DNA from: Mantamonas sphyraenae
Taxonomy: Eukaryota > CRuMs > Mantamonadidae
DNA length: 64,000 nt
Direction: 5' to 3'
Assembly (NCBI GenBank): GCA_026936335.1
Contig: JAPMXV010000015.1
Coordinates: 1-64,000 of the forward strand
Part shown: positions 27,373 to 42,300 of the stretch, piece after piece
How positions within the stretch are numbered: the stretch's first letter is position 1
Layout: each line of letters begins with the position of its first letter
Position numbers and translations under genes: made by a program
Notes under the pieces: model-generated
The model's input: the letters and a program-made list of their open reading frames with translations, nothing else
What the model was told of the DNA's origin: nothing
The model's database searches: none

Positions 27373-30300
27373 ATGTCACGTAGCGGCAACGACCAAGACG
27401 ACGGCTTTCCTAGTCTCGCATCCCTTGTCGATGTGGCCATCTCTGAAGCCACAACACGTGAAACCATGCAACACGACATGCAAGTGCTTGCGCAAACCAA
27501 CCACCGTTTGCAGCGCGACAACGAGCAGCTCCGCCAGACGCTGCAAGAAACCCGCGCCAAACTCGAGACCACCAAGGACGAACTACACTCACAAACCGAG
27601 GTCACCTTTGAGCTGGAGACCAAACTTCAACTCACAAACCTCTCCATTCTTCACGAACAAGCCAATGAGAGCCTCAACTCCTCTCTGCAGCACATCCGTG
27701 ACCAGGACCAGGTCCGCAAGGCAAACGCGCGAACCTCCCGCGTCGCCGGGATGCTGGCCGATTTCCACGGCCTTTTGGACACCCTCTACGCAGACGAGTC
27801 CTTTACACACGTCACAGGCAACCGTCCGGCCCAGCGCCACACAGACCTCGTCTTTTCAGACCAGCTCGACTTTCAGTCTGCCGACGTCGACATGCAAGAC
27901 CTCGCGGACCTCCACGACGCCCTGTACGACGACCTGCGCGCATTTGTCCGCCACAGCAAAATGTCCTTTGTCGAGTTTGAATCTACGATTGCTCTCCTCA
28001 AGATGCAACTCGCAAACACAGAGAAGAGTGTCACCCAAACCTCGACCACCGTTACCACCCTGCAGGCGCAAATCGTGCAATTGCGCCAAGAACGCGCCAA
28101 ATTTGAACGCCAGGCTCAGCTTGCCCAGTCCCAGCTGGACGAGTGTACACGCACATTGGACGCGCTTACAGAGCAACACAGTCAGGAAACGGCTGCCATG
28201 CAGCGTGAGCTCCAGCAGCTCAGGTATTCGGACGGCATTTACAAAGTTTTTTACATCAACGCCATGGAAGTCCTCCGACAGAGCGACTTTGATCTCAAAC
28301 TTGCTTCCGCCGGCTCGCAGGATTCCTTCTCTACCATTGAAGAGGTGCAGCACGCGAGTGACACCCTGACAGTGCACATTGAGAACGCAACATTCGACAC
28401 TGAAACAATGCGCCAGCTTCGTGCACAAAACACCCATCTTCAGAGCGAACTGGAGCAGTTGCGTGCGCAAACACAGCAACAACACTCGGAACACGCCTTG
28501 CAGCTGAACAATCTCCAGAATCAATTCGATGAAGAACGTGCACAACACAAGGAAGCACGAACTGAGCTGCGGCTGACAACAGCCAACTTGGAGGATGCCA
28601 CCAGCCAAGCCTTGTCGTTGCAGCAGAAGCTGGACGCCGCCCTACATGCGTGCGAAATGCTCGAGGCAGATCACGACAGCATGCAACGTCAGCTTGACCA
28701 ACAGCTGCAACAACTCGCTCAAGACCAGGAATACGCTCAGCAAATGCACCACGAGAACGCTTCACTCATGGAACAGCTGGAAGCGTGCAACCACCATCGT
28801 TATCAAGGTGGCGAACAGCACGCGGCCTCCGAGACCGCCCTGCGAAACCAACTCATGGAGACCAACAACCGAATGGCACAACTTCAAAGCCAGTTGGCTG
28901 CCTCAGTGCCTCTCAACGAGCATCAACAACTAGCCCGCACTTTGAATACCACCCAGAACAAGCTCAAAGAGGCTGAAGACGCTGCCCAGAACCAAGAACA
29001 GTCCTTTAAGGAAAAGCAGCAACAGAAAGACCTGGAAACTCAGCAACTGCAGGCGTCGTTGGATTCGTTGAAGGAGGAAATGGCACGTATGGTACCAGAT
29101 ACTCTTCTTCAAGACGCCAAACTTCGAGAGAAAGCATTGGAACGCGAGGTTCATCAACTGCAGCAAGCATTGACCGCCGCAAAGGACGAACAGCAAGAAG
29201 AACGCACTGCTGCACAGCGTGAACTGAAGCAAGCAAGGAAAGAGGCTATTGTGGCGCGTGAACGGGTGGCTGAACTGGAACAGTCACAGGCACGCGCTGA
29301 GGAACAGCAGCAGGGAGACAATGCTGGAGCGCAGGAGGATATCAGCGGTGCACTGGAAGCTGCTGAGCAAGAGGTGAAGACGCTGCGGGAGCAACTTGCA
29401 GCGAGCGAGGCAGCGTTTGCAGCGATGAAGGAGCTCGAGGTGGAGATGCAAGAGAAGAACGATGCGCTGTGGAAGGAACAGAATCAGCTTGTGCTGAACG
29501 AGGAGATTGCACTGAAGCGCGCAGAGGAAGCGGAACAGGCACTGGCCGCGTTGCGAGCACGCGAAGCGGCAAGCGGAGAGGAGCTGCGTGGGGAAGTGGG
29601 TCGACTGGAGAATGCTGTGCGAGAGGCAGAAGAGGAGACACGGTTGAAGCAAGGACGGGTGAGCGAGCTTGAGAAGGCTCTTACGGCAGCAGAAAAGGAA
29701 GCACAGAAAACGGCGGAGCACGTGGCAGAGCTGGAAAAGGCACTGGCCGGCACGAAGGCAGAGATGGAAGCAGATCGGACAGCTGCAGAACGAGAAGTGG
29801 CGGTGGCGCGTGAACGGGTGGCTGAACTGGAACAGGCACAGGCACGCGCTGAGGAGCAGCAGCAGGGAGACAATGCTGGAGCGCAGGAGGATATCAGCGG
29901 TGCACTGGAAGCTGCTGAGCAAGAGGTGAAGACGCTGCGGGAGCAACTTGCAGCGAGCGAGGCAGCGTTTGCAGCGATGAAGGAGCTCGAGGTGGAGATG
30001 CAAGAGAAGAACGATGCGCTGTGGAAGGAACAGAATCAGCTTGTGCTGAACGAGGAGATTGCACTGAAGCGCGCAGAGGAAGCGGAACAGGCACTGGCCG
30101 CGTTGCGAGCACGCGAAGCGGCAAGCGGAGAGGAGCTGCGTGGGGAAGTGGGTCGACTGGAGAATGCTGTGCGAGAAGCAGAAGAGGAGACGCGGTTGAA
30201 GCAAGGACGGGTGAGCGAGCTTGAGAAGGCTCTTACGGCAGCAGAAGAGGAAGCACAGAAGACGGCGGAGCACGTGGCAGAGCTGGAGGAAGCAGTGGCA

Positions 30301-33300
30301 AGGAACAAGGAAGAGATGGTGGAGAAGGAGAAGGTGGAACGAGAGCTGGAACGTGTACAGGGAGAGCTTTCGCGACAGGAGAAGCGTGTGCAAGAGCTGG
30401 GGGAGGCAGTTAGGGCTGCTGAGGAGAAGGCTGCTGAGGCGGAAGCGAGTCTGGAAGATCTGCGAAAGGAGAAGGAGGCAGCGGAAGCGAGGGTGGTTGC
30501 AGCGGAGAGGAGGCAAGCCGAGGCAGAAGCCGCGATGCAGAGGAAGGAAGAGGAACGCGTGAGTGTGCTGGACGAGATGGAGGTGCTCCAGGAGGAGATG
30601 GCTGGAGTGATGGGGGAGAACGAGGAAGTTGGTGAGCGTGTGGCGTCGCTGGAGAAGGAACTGGCTGGTGAGAGGACGCGTGTGGAGGAGATGGCGAAGG
30701 AACTTGTGCAGGAGAAGGAGGCGGTGGAGGATGCACAAGGGGAACGCGCGACGGCGCTGGAGCGTGTGGCATCGCTGGAGAAGGAACTGGCTGGAGAGAG
30801 GACGCGTGTGGAGGAGATGGCGAAGGAACTTGTGCAGGAGAAGGAGGCGGTGGAGGATGCACAAGGTGAACGCGCGACGGCGCTGGAGCGTGTGGCAGAG
30901 CTCGAGGAACAGGTGAAGGAAATGATGGGGTCAGGCGATGAAGGATCCGAAGCGGCACAAGTGCTGGTAGACGAGCTGGAGGAGGTGCGGGCGAAACTGC
31001 GGGAGCAGGATGCACGGGTGGAAGAGCTGGAGGAGCAGGTTGAGGGTCACATGGACACGGAGGCCCAAGTGGGACAACTGGAAGAGGAGCTGAATGGATT
31101 GAAGTCACAGCTGGCGCAGGAACGCACGCAAGCAGCAGAGACAGAGGGCAAGCTCGAGCAGATGACACGTGAGCTGGAGAACGCACTGCAGCGGGCAGGA
31201 GTTGCTGAAGAGCGTGGTGATTCGTACACAGAAGAACTTGAGAAGCTGGTGGAGCAGATTGAGAAAGAGAAGCGCGAGTACGGAGCGCTGACGGCATCGT
31301 TGGAGGAATTGCAGCAGACGCTTGAGGAGATGCAAGGGCGAGTCGGCGAGGCAGAGGCGAGCCTGGAAGCTTCAAAGCGCGCGCTGCAGGAGGCACGTGC
31401 ACAGAAAGAAGCGAGCGAACGAGAGCTGGAAGCTGTGAACGACGAGATGGAGGTGTTGCAGGGAGAAATGGGCGAAGTGATGCAGGAGAACGGGAAGCTG
31501 TTGACTGCGCTTGCGGAGGCTGAACGCGCGGGAGCAGCGGCGGTGGCTGAGGGCAAGGAGGCACGGGAGGCAGCGGAAACAGCTCGGGCAGCGGTTGTAG
31601 AGAAACTTCAGGAGACGCTGGGAGAACTAGAAGCAGCACGGAAGCGGGTGGAAGAGCTGGAAGGGGAAGTTGCAGCACGGGTGGGAGAGGAAGAGCATTC
31701 AAAGGTTCAACAGGCACTGGCGCAGGCCGAACAAGAGGTTTTGGAGTCGCAAGATGAGCTGCAGAAGGCGCTTGAGCGCGTCTCAGAACTGGAAAAGGCA
31801 CTGGCCGGCACGAAGGCAGAGATGGAAGCAGATCGGACAGCTGCAGAACGAGAAGTGGCGGTGGCGCGTGAACGGGTGGCTGAACTGGAACAGGCACAGG
31901 CACGCGCTGAGGAGCAGCAGCAGGGAGACAATGCTGGAGCGCAGGAGGATATCAGCGGTGCACTGGAAGCTGCTGAGCAAGAGGTGAAGACGCTGCGGGA
32001 GCAACTTGCAGCGAGCGAGGCAGCGTTTGCAGCGATGAAGGAGCTCGAGGTGGAGATGCAAGAGAAGAACGATGCGCTGTGGAAGGAACAGAATCAGCTT
32101 GTGCTGAACGAGGAGATTGCACTGAAGCGCGCAGAGGAAGCGGAACAGGCACTGGCCGCGTTGCGAGCACGCGAAGCGGCAAGCGGAGAGGAGCTGCGTG
32201 GGGAAGTGGGTCGACTGGAGAATGCTGTGCGAGAAGCAGAAGAGGAGACACGGTTGAAGCAAGGACGGGTGAGCGAGCTTGAGAAGGCTCTTACGGCAGC
32301 AGAAGAGGAAGCACAGAAGACGGCGGAGCACGTGGCAGAGCTGGAGGAAGCAGTGGCAAGGAACAAGGAAGAGATGGTGGAGAAGGAGAAGGTGGAACGA
32401 GAGCTGGAACGTGTACAGGGAGAGCTTTCACGACAGGAGAAGCGTGTGCAAGAGCTGGGGGAGGCAGTTAGGGCTGCTGAGGAGAGAAGCTGCTGAGGCG
32501 GAAGCGAGTCTGGAAGATCTGCGAAAGGAGAAGGAGGCAGCGGAAGCGAGGGTGGTTGCAGCGGAGAGGAGGCAAGCCGAGGCAGAAGCCGCGATGCAGA
32601 GGAAGGAAGAGGAACGCGTGAGTGTGCTGGACGAGATGGAGGTGCTCCAGGAGGAGATGGCTGGAGTGATGGGGGAGAACGAGGAAGTTGGTGAGCGTGT
32701 GGCATCGCTGGAGAAGGAACTGGCTGGTGAGAGGACGCGTGTGGAGGAGATGGCGAAGGAACTTGTGCAGGAGAAGGAGGCGGTGGAGGATGCACAAGGG
32801 GAACGCGCGACGGCGCTGGAGCGTGTGGCATCGCTGGAGAAGGAACTGGCTGGTGAGAGGACGCGTGTGGAGGAGATGGCGAAGGAACTTGTGCAGGAGA
32901 AGGAGGCGGTGGAGGATGCACAAGGTGAACGTGTGACGGCGCTGGAGCGTGTGGCATCGCTGGAGAAGGAACTGGCTGGTGAGAGGACGCGTGTGGAGGA
33001 GATGGCGAAGGAACTTGTGCAGGAGAAGGAAGCAGTGGAGGATGCACAAGGGGAACGCGCGACGGCGCTGGAGCGTGTGGCAGAGCTCGAGGAACAGGTG
33101 AAGGAAATGATGGGGTCAGGCGATGAAGGATTCGAAGCGGCACAAGTGCTGGTAGACGAGCTGGAGGAGGTGCGGGCGAAACTGCGGGAGCAGGATGCAC
33201 GGGTGGAAGAGCTGGAGGAGCAGGTTGAGGGTCACATGGACACGGAGGCCCAAGTGGGACAACTGGAAGAGGAGCTGAATGGATTGAAGTCACAGCTGGC

Positions 33301-36300
33301 GCAGGAACGCACGCAAGCAGCAGAGACAGAGGGCAAGCTCGAGCAGATGACACGTGAGCTGGAGAACGCACTGCAGCGGGCAGGAGTTGCTGAAGAGCGT
33401 GGTGATTCGTACACAGAAGAACTTGAGAAGCTGGTGGAGCAGATTGAGAAAGAGAAGCGCGAGTACGGAGCGCTGACGGCATCGTTGGAGGAATTGCAGC
33501 AGACGCTTGAGGAGATGCAAGGGCGAGTCGGCGAGGCAGAGGCGAGCCTGGAAGCTTCAAAGCGCGCGCTGCAGGAGGCACGTGCACAGAAAGAAGCGAG
33601 CGAACGAGAGCTGGAAGCTGTGAACGACGAGATGGAGGTGTTGCAGGGAGAAATGGGCGAAGTGATGCAGGAGAACGGGAAGCTGTTGACTGCGCTTGCG
33701 GAGGCTGAACGCGCGCGGGAGCAGCGGCGGTGGCTGAGGGCAATGAGGCACGGGAGGCAGCGGAAACAGCTCGGGCAGCGGTTGTAGAGAAACTTCAGGA
33801 GACGCTGGGAGAACTAGAAGCAGCACGGAAGCGGGTGGAAGAGCTGGAAGGGGAAGTTGCAGCACGGGTGGGAGAGGAAGAGCATTCAAAGGTTCAACAG
33901 GCACTGGCGCAGGCCGAACAAGAGGTTTTGGAGTCGCAAGATGAGCTGCAGAAGGCGCTTGAGCGCGTCTCAGAACTGGAAAAGGCACTGGCCGGCACGA
34001 AGGCAGAGATGGAAGCAGATCGGACAGCTGCAGAACGAGAAGTGGCGGTGGCGCGTGAACGGGTGGCTGAACTGGAACAGGCACAGGCACGCGCTGAGGA
34101 GCAGCAGCAGGGAGACAATGCTGGAGCGCAGGAGGATATCAGCGGTGCACTGGAAGCTGCTGAGCAAGAGGTGAAGACGCTGCGGGAGCAACTTGCAGCG
34201 AGCGAGGCAGCGTTTGCAGCGATGAAGGAGCTCGAGGTGGAGATGCAAGAGAAGAACGATGCGCTGTGGAAGGAACAGAATCAGCTTGTGCTGAACGAGG
34301 AGATTGCACTGAAGCGCGCAGAGGAAGCGGAACAGGCACTGGCCGCGTTGCGAGCACGCGAAGCGGCAAGCGGAGAGGAGCTGCGTGGGGAAGTGGGTCG
34401 ACTGGAGAATGCTGTGCGAGAAGCAGAAGAGGAGACACGGTTGAAGCAAGGACGGGTGAGCGAGCTTGAGAAGGCTCTTACGGCAGCAGAAGAGGAAGCA
34501 CAGAAGACGGCGGAGCACGTGGCAGAGCTGGAGGAAGCAGTGGCAAGGAACAAGGAAGAGATGGTGGAGAAGGAGAAGGTGGAACGAGAGCTGGAACGTG
34601 TACAGGGAGAGCTTTCGCGACAGGAGAAGCGTGTGCAAGAGCTGGGGGAGGCAGTTAGGGCTGCTGAGGAGAAGGCTGCTGAGGCGGAAGCGAGTCTGGA
34701 AGATCTGCGAAAGGAGAAGGAGGCAGCGGAAGCGAGGGTGGTTGCAGCGGAGAGGAGGCAAGCCGAGGCAGAAGCCGCGATGCAGAGGAAGGAAGAGGAA
34801 CGCGTGAGTGTGCTGGACGAGATGGAGGTGCTCCAGGAGGAGATGGCTGGAGTGATGGGGGAGAACGAGGAAGTTGGTGAGCGTGTGGCGTCGCTGGAGA
34901 AGGAACTGGCTGGTGAGAGGACGCGTGTGGAGGAGATGTGTGCAGGAGAGGAGGCGGTGGAGGATGCACGACGCGCGACGGAAGCGTGTGGCATCGCTGG
35001 AGCAGGAAGAGAGAGAGACGCGTGTGGAGGAGTGGCGAAGGAATGCAGGCGGTGGAGGATGCACAAGGTGAACGCGCGACGACGGCGCTGGAGCGTGTGG
35101 CAGAGCTTGAGGAACAGGTGAAGGAAATGATGGGGTCAGGCGATGAAGGATCCGAAGTGGCACAAGTGCTGGTAGACGAGCTGGAGGAGGTGCGGGCGAA
35201 ACTGCGGGAGCAGGATGCACGGGTGGAAGAGCTGGAGGAGCAGGTTGAGGGTCACATGGACACGGAGGCCCAAGTGGGACAACTGGAAGAGGAGCTGAAT
35301 GGATTGAAGTCACAGCTGGCGCAGGAACGCACGCAAGCAGCAGAGACAGAGGGCAAGCTCGAGCAGATGACAAGTAGCCTGGCTATCCTCGAACAGCAAC
35401 TGCAAACGGAACGAAACCTCGTGCGGCAGTTGCAAGACGCAGCAGCAGCCTCTGCCAACGATAACCAAAAGGCCCTACAGCGTCAGCTTCAGCATGCACA
35501 GGATCAGCTGCAGCAACTGAAGGCTGCGTTTGCCGACAACAACAAGGAGTTGATTGATGAGCTAAAGAACACTGTCCGCAAATTGGGCGAGTCTGAGGAT
35601 ACCGTTCGCTCGCTACAAAGTGAGCGCATTGATGCCTTGGCCTTGCGTGAACAACTACAGCAGTCAACGTCTCGACTTGCTGGTATGAACGAAGAAGTCC
35701 GAGTGATCCATGATCGTGAGCAACGCGCGGTTGCCCAGCTTCAGCTCGTTGAGGAACACAATGTTTCGCTCGTACACGACAAAGATGCACTCAAACGCAG
35801 TCTAGATCAGTCGAACAGCGCGCTGCAGACGACTAAGCAGTCTCTAATGGTCACCCGACAAGCGTTTGAGGAGAGCTCGACAGCACTTCAACGTTGCAAG
35901 GTCAATCTCAACGAACGCACTGAACGTGTTTTGGAACTGGAGCGACTGCTTTCCAAGAACGCAGATGTGATCGGCAACCTCAGACAAGAGGTGTCAGCGT
36001 TGAAACTTGAGAGCGCCCAAGCGAGGGCGAGTCCGCAGTCGCCTCGTGTTCGAGACCTGGCAACGTCGATTAAGGACAAAGACGAAACGATCGACCATCT
36101 GCAGCAACAAGTGACCAGACTTTTGAATGCAGAAGAGGAGGTGACCGCTTTGCAGGAAGAGGTGACTGTCCTTGAACAAGCACTGGGTGAGGCGGAAAGG
36201 AATGCGGAGACGGAACATCTGCAGCACGGCCACGCAGTCAACGTCCTTACGAAGCAACTGGATGAGGTACGAATGGAACTGGAGCGCGTGCGTGGCGATG

Positions 36301-39300
36301 GAGTGGGGATGGACAAGCTTGTGGACACAGTGCACGAACAGGCGCTGAGTGCAGCGGATATGAACCGACTGTGGGAAGAGTCACAGGAGGCACTGGAGAA
36401 GGCGGAAGCGTCGCGTCGTGTTGCTGAGGAAGGACGGGAGGAAGCGGAAGGAGTGGTTGCGTATGAGCGACAGCGTGCGGAGAAGCTGGAAGAGACGGTT
36501 GCGGAACTGCGAGGACGATGTGAGGAGCTTGAGGAGAGAGTGATGGAGATGCAGGGTGTGGGAGGGAAGAAGAGTGGACGCCGAGTGAGCGACGAAGAGC
36601 GAGAAGCGGCGCTTGTCGTTGTGGCGCGACTGGAGAAGGAAGTGGAGCGGGTGCGTGGGGAGAAGGAGATTGTGATCTCGGAGTACGAGGGTCGTCTGGA
36701 CACGTTGCAGGAGGAGGTGAAGCGTCTGGAGGCACGCGTGTCTGCACAGAGTGCAGCGATGGAGTCGCAAGAAGGGGAGCGCGAGGATGTGCGCATGGAA
36801 GCGTTGTCGCTTGAGGAAGAAGTGATTGTGCTGCGGGGACGCGTTGCGGAGCTGGAAGGAGCAGCGGCGGAAGCGGCGACAGAGGCGATGGCGCGGGAGG
36901 AACGAGAGCGAGCAAGTGCTGTGGCGATGGCGAAGCTTGAAGAAGAGATGGCACGGGGACAGAGTGAAGCGACGGAAGAGTCTGAGGGGATGAGGAACAT
37001 GTTGACGCTGGAGGAGGAAGTGGAGCGTCTGCGAGAGCAGGTGCGGGAGACAGAGCGGGTTGAGGAGGAGATGGTGGAGGCAGTGCAAGGACGAGAGGCA
37101 GCTGTGGACCGTGCGGAAGAAGCAGAGCGTGAGCGGAACGAGATGGAAGGAGTTGTGCGTGAGCTGCGTGAGCAGATGCAAGGGAGCGTGAGCCGGGCGG
37201 AGTACGAGAGCGTGTGTGGGCAACTGGAGGACGCGATGTTGCGCCTGCATGGATCCGGTTCCGGGTTCAACGGCAGTGTCGTTGGATCAGGTGGTTCTGA
37301 GGGAGAATACTCGGAGTCGGAGGTTACATCTTCCCTTGCAGCTGCTGAGGAGGGTGAAGTGGAAGTTTTGCGCTCTCAACTGCAGAGAATGGAGCGGGTT
37401 GAGGAGGAGATGGTGGAGGCAGTGCAAGGACGAGAGGCAGCTGTGGACCGTGCGGAAGAAGCAGAGCGTGAACGGAACGAGATGGAAGGAGTTGTGCGTG
37501 AGCTGCGTGAGCAGATGCAAGGAAGCGTGAGCCGGGCGGAGTACGAGAGCGTGTGTGGACAACTGGAGGAAGCGGTGCGACGCCTGCAGGGAGTCGGAAG
37601 GGTGGACGTGAGCGAGGCAGACGAGGAACGGGCGGAAGCAGCTGGACACGCAGCAGAGCTTGCCGAGATGCAGGAGCGAACGGCAGAAGAGGTTGCTGGT
37701 GTGCGAGAGGAGACGAGCACACGTGTGGCTGAGGCAGAAGCAGCTGCGAGTGCGTCTGCTGTTGCGGCCGAAGAAGAACGAGCTCGAGCGGAACGCGCGG
37801 AAGAGGCGCTGGCGAAGGCAGAAGAGGCAGCAGCTGGACAAGCGAAGCGTGTTGAGGAACTGGAGGAAGAAGTGGCAGCACTGGAGGAGGCGATGGGTGA
37901 GCGAGAAAGGAGTGTAGAGGAGGAGGCTGTGACACAAGAGGAGCGTGTGATTGCACTGACAGGAGAACTGGAAGAGGTGCGAAAGGAGCTGGAGCGCGTG
38001 CGTGGCGATGGAGTGGAGATGGACAAGCTTGTGGACACAGTGCACGAACAGGCGCTGAGTGCAGCGGATATGAACCGACTGTGGGAAGAGTCACAGGAGG
38101 CACTGGAGAAGGCGGAAGCGTCGCGTCGTGTTGCTGAGGAAGGACGGGAGGAAGCGGAAGGAGTGGTTGCGTATGAGCGACAGCGTGCGGAGAAGCTGGA
38201 AGAGACGGTTGCGGAACTGCGAGGACGATGTGAGGAGCTTGAGGAGAGAGTGATGGAGATGCAGGGTGTGGGAGGGAAGAAGAGTGGACGCCGAGTGAGC
38301 GACGAAGAGCGAGAAGCGGCGCTTGTCGTTGTGGCGCGACTGGAGAAGGAAGTGGAGCGGGTGCGTGGGGAGAAGGAGATTGTGATCTCGGAGTACGAGG
38401 GTCGTCTGGACACGTTGCAGGAGGAGGTGAAGCGTCTGGAGGCACGTGTGTCGGCACAGAGTGCAGCGATGGAGTCACAAGAAGGGGAGCGCGAGGATGT
38501 GCGCAAGGAAGCGTTGTCGCTTGAGGAAGAAGTGATTGTGCTGCGGGGACGCGTTGCGGAGCTGGAAGGAGCAGCGGCGGAAGCGGCGACAGAGGCGATG
38601 GCGCGGGAGGAACGAGAGCGAGCAAGTGCTGTGGCGATGGCGAAGCTTGAAGAAGAGATGGCACGGGGACAGAGTGAAGCGACGGAAGAGTCTGAGGGAT
38701 GAGGAACATGTTGACGCTGGAGGAGGAAGTGGAGCGTCTGCGAGAGCAAGTGCGGGAGACAGAGCGGGTTGAGGAGGAGATGGTGGAGGCAGTGCAAGGA
38801 CGAGAGGCAGCTGTGGACCGTGCGGAAGAAGCAGAGCGTGAACGGAACGAGATGGAAGGAGTTGTGCGTGAGCTGCGTGAGCAGATGCAAGGAAGCGTGA
38901 GCCGGGCGGAGTACGAGAGCGTGTGTGGACAACTGGAGGAAGCGGTGCGACGCCTGCAGGGAGTCGGAAGGGTGGACGTGAGCGAGGCAGACGAGGAACG
39001 GGCGGAAGCAGCTGGACACGCAGCAGAGCTTGCCGAGATGCAGGAGCGAACGGCGGAAGAGGTTGCTGGTGTGCGAGAGGAGACGAGCACACGTGTGGCT
39101 GAGGCAGAAGCAGCTGCGAGTGCGTCTGCTGTTGCGGCCGAAGAAGAACGAGCTCGAGCGGAACGCGCGGAAGAGGCGCTGGCGAAGGCAGAAGAGGCAG
39201 CAGCTGGACAAGCGAAGCGTGTTGAGGAACTGGAGGAAGAAGTGGCAGCACTGGAGGAGGCGATGGGTGAGCGAGAAAGGAGTGTAGAGGAGGAGGCTGT

Positions 39301-42300
39301 GACACAAGAGGAGCGTGTGATTGCACTGACAGGAGAACTGGAAGAGGTGCGAAAGGAGCTGGAGCGCGTGCGTGGCGATGGAGTGGAGATGGACAAGCTT
39401 GTGGACACAGTGCACGAACAGGCGCTGAGTGCAGCGGATATGAACCGACTGTGGGAAGAGTCACAGGAGGCACTGGAGAAGGCGGAAGCGTCGCGTCGTG
39501 TTGCGGAGGAAGGACGGGAGGAAGCGGAAGGAGTGGTTGCGTATGAGCGACAGCGTGCGGAGAAGCTGGAAGAGACGGTTGCGGAACTGCGAGGACGATG
39601 TGAGGAGCTTGAGGAGAGAGTGATGGAGATGCAGGGTGTGGGAGGGAAGAAGAGTGGACGCCGAGTGAGCGACGAAGAGCGGGAAGCGGCGCTTGTCGTT
39701 GTGGCGCGACTGGAGAAGGAAGTGGAGCGGGTGCGTGGGAGAAGGAGATTGTGATCTCGGAGTACGAGGGTCGTCTGGACACGTTGCAGGAGGAGGTGAA
39801 GCGTCTGGAGGCACGTGTGTCGGCACAGAGTGCAGCGATGGAGTCGCAAGAAGGGGAGCGCGAGGATGTGCGCATGGAGGCGTTGTCGCTTGAGGAAGAA
39901 GTGATTGTGCTGCGGGGACGCGTTGCGGAGCTGGAAGGAGCAGCGGCGGAAGCGGCGACAGAGGCGATGGCGCGGGAGGAACGAGAGCGAGCAAGTGCTG
40001 TGGCGATGGCGAAGCTTGAAGAAGAGATGGCACGGGGACAGAGTGAAGCGACGGAAGAGTCTGAGGGGATGAGGAACATGTTGACGCTGGAGGAGGAAGT
40101 GGAGCGTCTGCGAGAGCAAGTGCGGGAGACAGAGCGGGTTGAGGAGGAGATGGTGGAGGCAGTGCAAGGACGAGAGGCAGCTGTGGACCGTGCGGAAGAA
40201 GCAGAGCGTGAACGGAACGAGATGGAAGGAGTTGTGCGTGAGCTGCGTGAGCAGATGCAAGGAAGCGTGAGCCGGGCGGAGTACGAGAGCGTGTGTGGAC
40301 AACTGGAGGAAGCGGTGCGACGCCTGCAGGGAGTCGGAAGGGTGGACGTGAGCGAGGCAGACGAGGAACGGGCGGAAGCAGCTGGACACGCAGCAGAGCT
40401 TGCCGAGATGCAGGAGCGAACGGCGGAAGAGGTTGCTGGAGTGCGAGAGGAGACGAGCACACGTGTGGCTGAGGCAGAAGCAGCTGCGAGCGCGTCTGCT
40501 GTTGCGGCCGAAGAAGAACGAGCTCGAGCGGAACGCGCGGAAGAGGCGCTGGCGAAGGCAGAAGAGGCAGCAGCTGGACAAGCGAAGCGTGTTGAGGAAC
40601 TGGAGGAAGAAGTGGCAGCACTGGAGGAGGCGATGGGTGAGCGAGAAAGGAGTGTAGAGGAGGAGGCTGTGACACAAGAGGAGCGTGTGATTGCACTGAC
40701 AGGAGAACTGGAAGAGGTGCGAAAGGAGCTGGAGCGCGTGCGTGGCGATGGAGTGGAGATGGACAAGCTTGTGGACACAGTGCACGAACAGGCGCTGAGT
40801 GCAGCGGATATGAACCGACTGTGGGAAGAGTCACAGGAGGCACTGGAGAAGGCGGAAGCGTCGCGTCGTGTTGCTGAGGAAGGACGGGAGGAAGCGGAAG
40901 GAGTGGTTGCGTATGAGCGACAGCGTGCGGAGAAGCTGGAAGAGACGGTTGCGGAACTGCGAGGACGATGTGAGGAGCTTGAGGAGAGAGTGATGGAGAT
41001 GCAGGGTGTGGGAGGGAAGAAGAGTGGACGCCGAGTGAGCGACGAAGAGCGGGAAGCGGCGCTTGTCGTTGTGGCGCGACTGGAGAAGGAAGTGGAGCGG
41101 GTGCGTGGGGAGAAGGAGATTGTGATCTCGGAGTACGAGGGTCGTCTGGACACGTTGCAGGAGGAGGTGAAGCGTCTGGAGGCACGTGTGTCGGCACAGA
41201 GTGCAGCGATGGAGTCGCAAGAAGGGGAGCGCGAGGATGTGCGCATGGGAGGCGTTGTCGCTTGAGGAAGAAGTGATTGTGCTGCGGGGACGCGTTGCGG
41301 AGCTGGAAGGAGCAGCGGCGGAAGCGGCGACAGAGGCGATGGCGCGGGAGGAACGAGAGCGAGCAAGTGCTGTGGCGATGGCGAAGCTTGAAGAAGAGAT
41401 GGCACGGGGACAGAGTGAAGCGACGGAAGAGTCTGAGGGGATGAGGAACATGTTGACGCTGGAGGAGGAAGTGGAGCGTCTGCGAGAGCAAGTGCGGGAG
41501 ACAGAGCGGGTTGAGGAGGAGATGGTGGAGGCAGTGCAAGGACGAGAGGCAGCTGTGGACCGTGCGGAAGAAGCAGAGCGTGAACGGAACGAGATGGAAG
41601 GAGTTGTGCGTGAGCTGCGTGAGCAGATGCAAGGAAGCGTGAGCCGGGCGGAGTACGAGAGCGTGTGTGGACAACTGGAGGAAGCGGTGCGACGCCTGCA
41701 GGGAGTCGGAAGGGTGGACGTGAGCGAGGCAGACGAGGAACGGGCGGAAGCAGCTGGACACGCAGCAGAGCTTGCCGAGATGCAGGAGCGAACGGCGGAA
41801 GAGGTTGCTGGAGTGCGAGAGGAGACGAGCACACGTGTGGCTGAGGCAGAAGCAGCTGCGAGTGCGTCTGCTGTTGCGGCCGAAGAAGAACGAGCTCGAG
41901 CGGAACGCGCGGAAGAGGCGCTGGCGAAGGCAGAAGAGGCAGCAGCTGGACAAGCGAAGCGTGTTGAGGAACTGGAGGAAGAAGTGGCAGCACTGGAGGA
42001 GGCGATGGGTGAGCGAGAAAGGAGTGTAGAGGAGGAGGCTGTGACACAAGAGGAGCGTGTGATTGCACTGACAGGAGAACTGGAAGAGGTGCGAAAGGAG
42101 CTGGAGCGCGTGCGTGGCGATGGAGTGGAGATGGACAAGCTTGTGGACACAGTGCACGAACAGGCGCTGAGTGCAGCGGATATGAACCGACTGTGGGAAG
42201 AGTCACAGGAGGCACTGGAGAAGGCGGAAGCGTCGCGTCGTGTTGCTGAGGAAGGACGGGAGGAAGCGGAAGGAGTGGTTGCGTATGAGCGACAGCGTGC

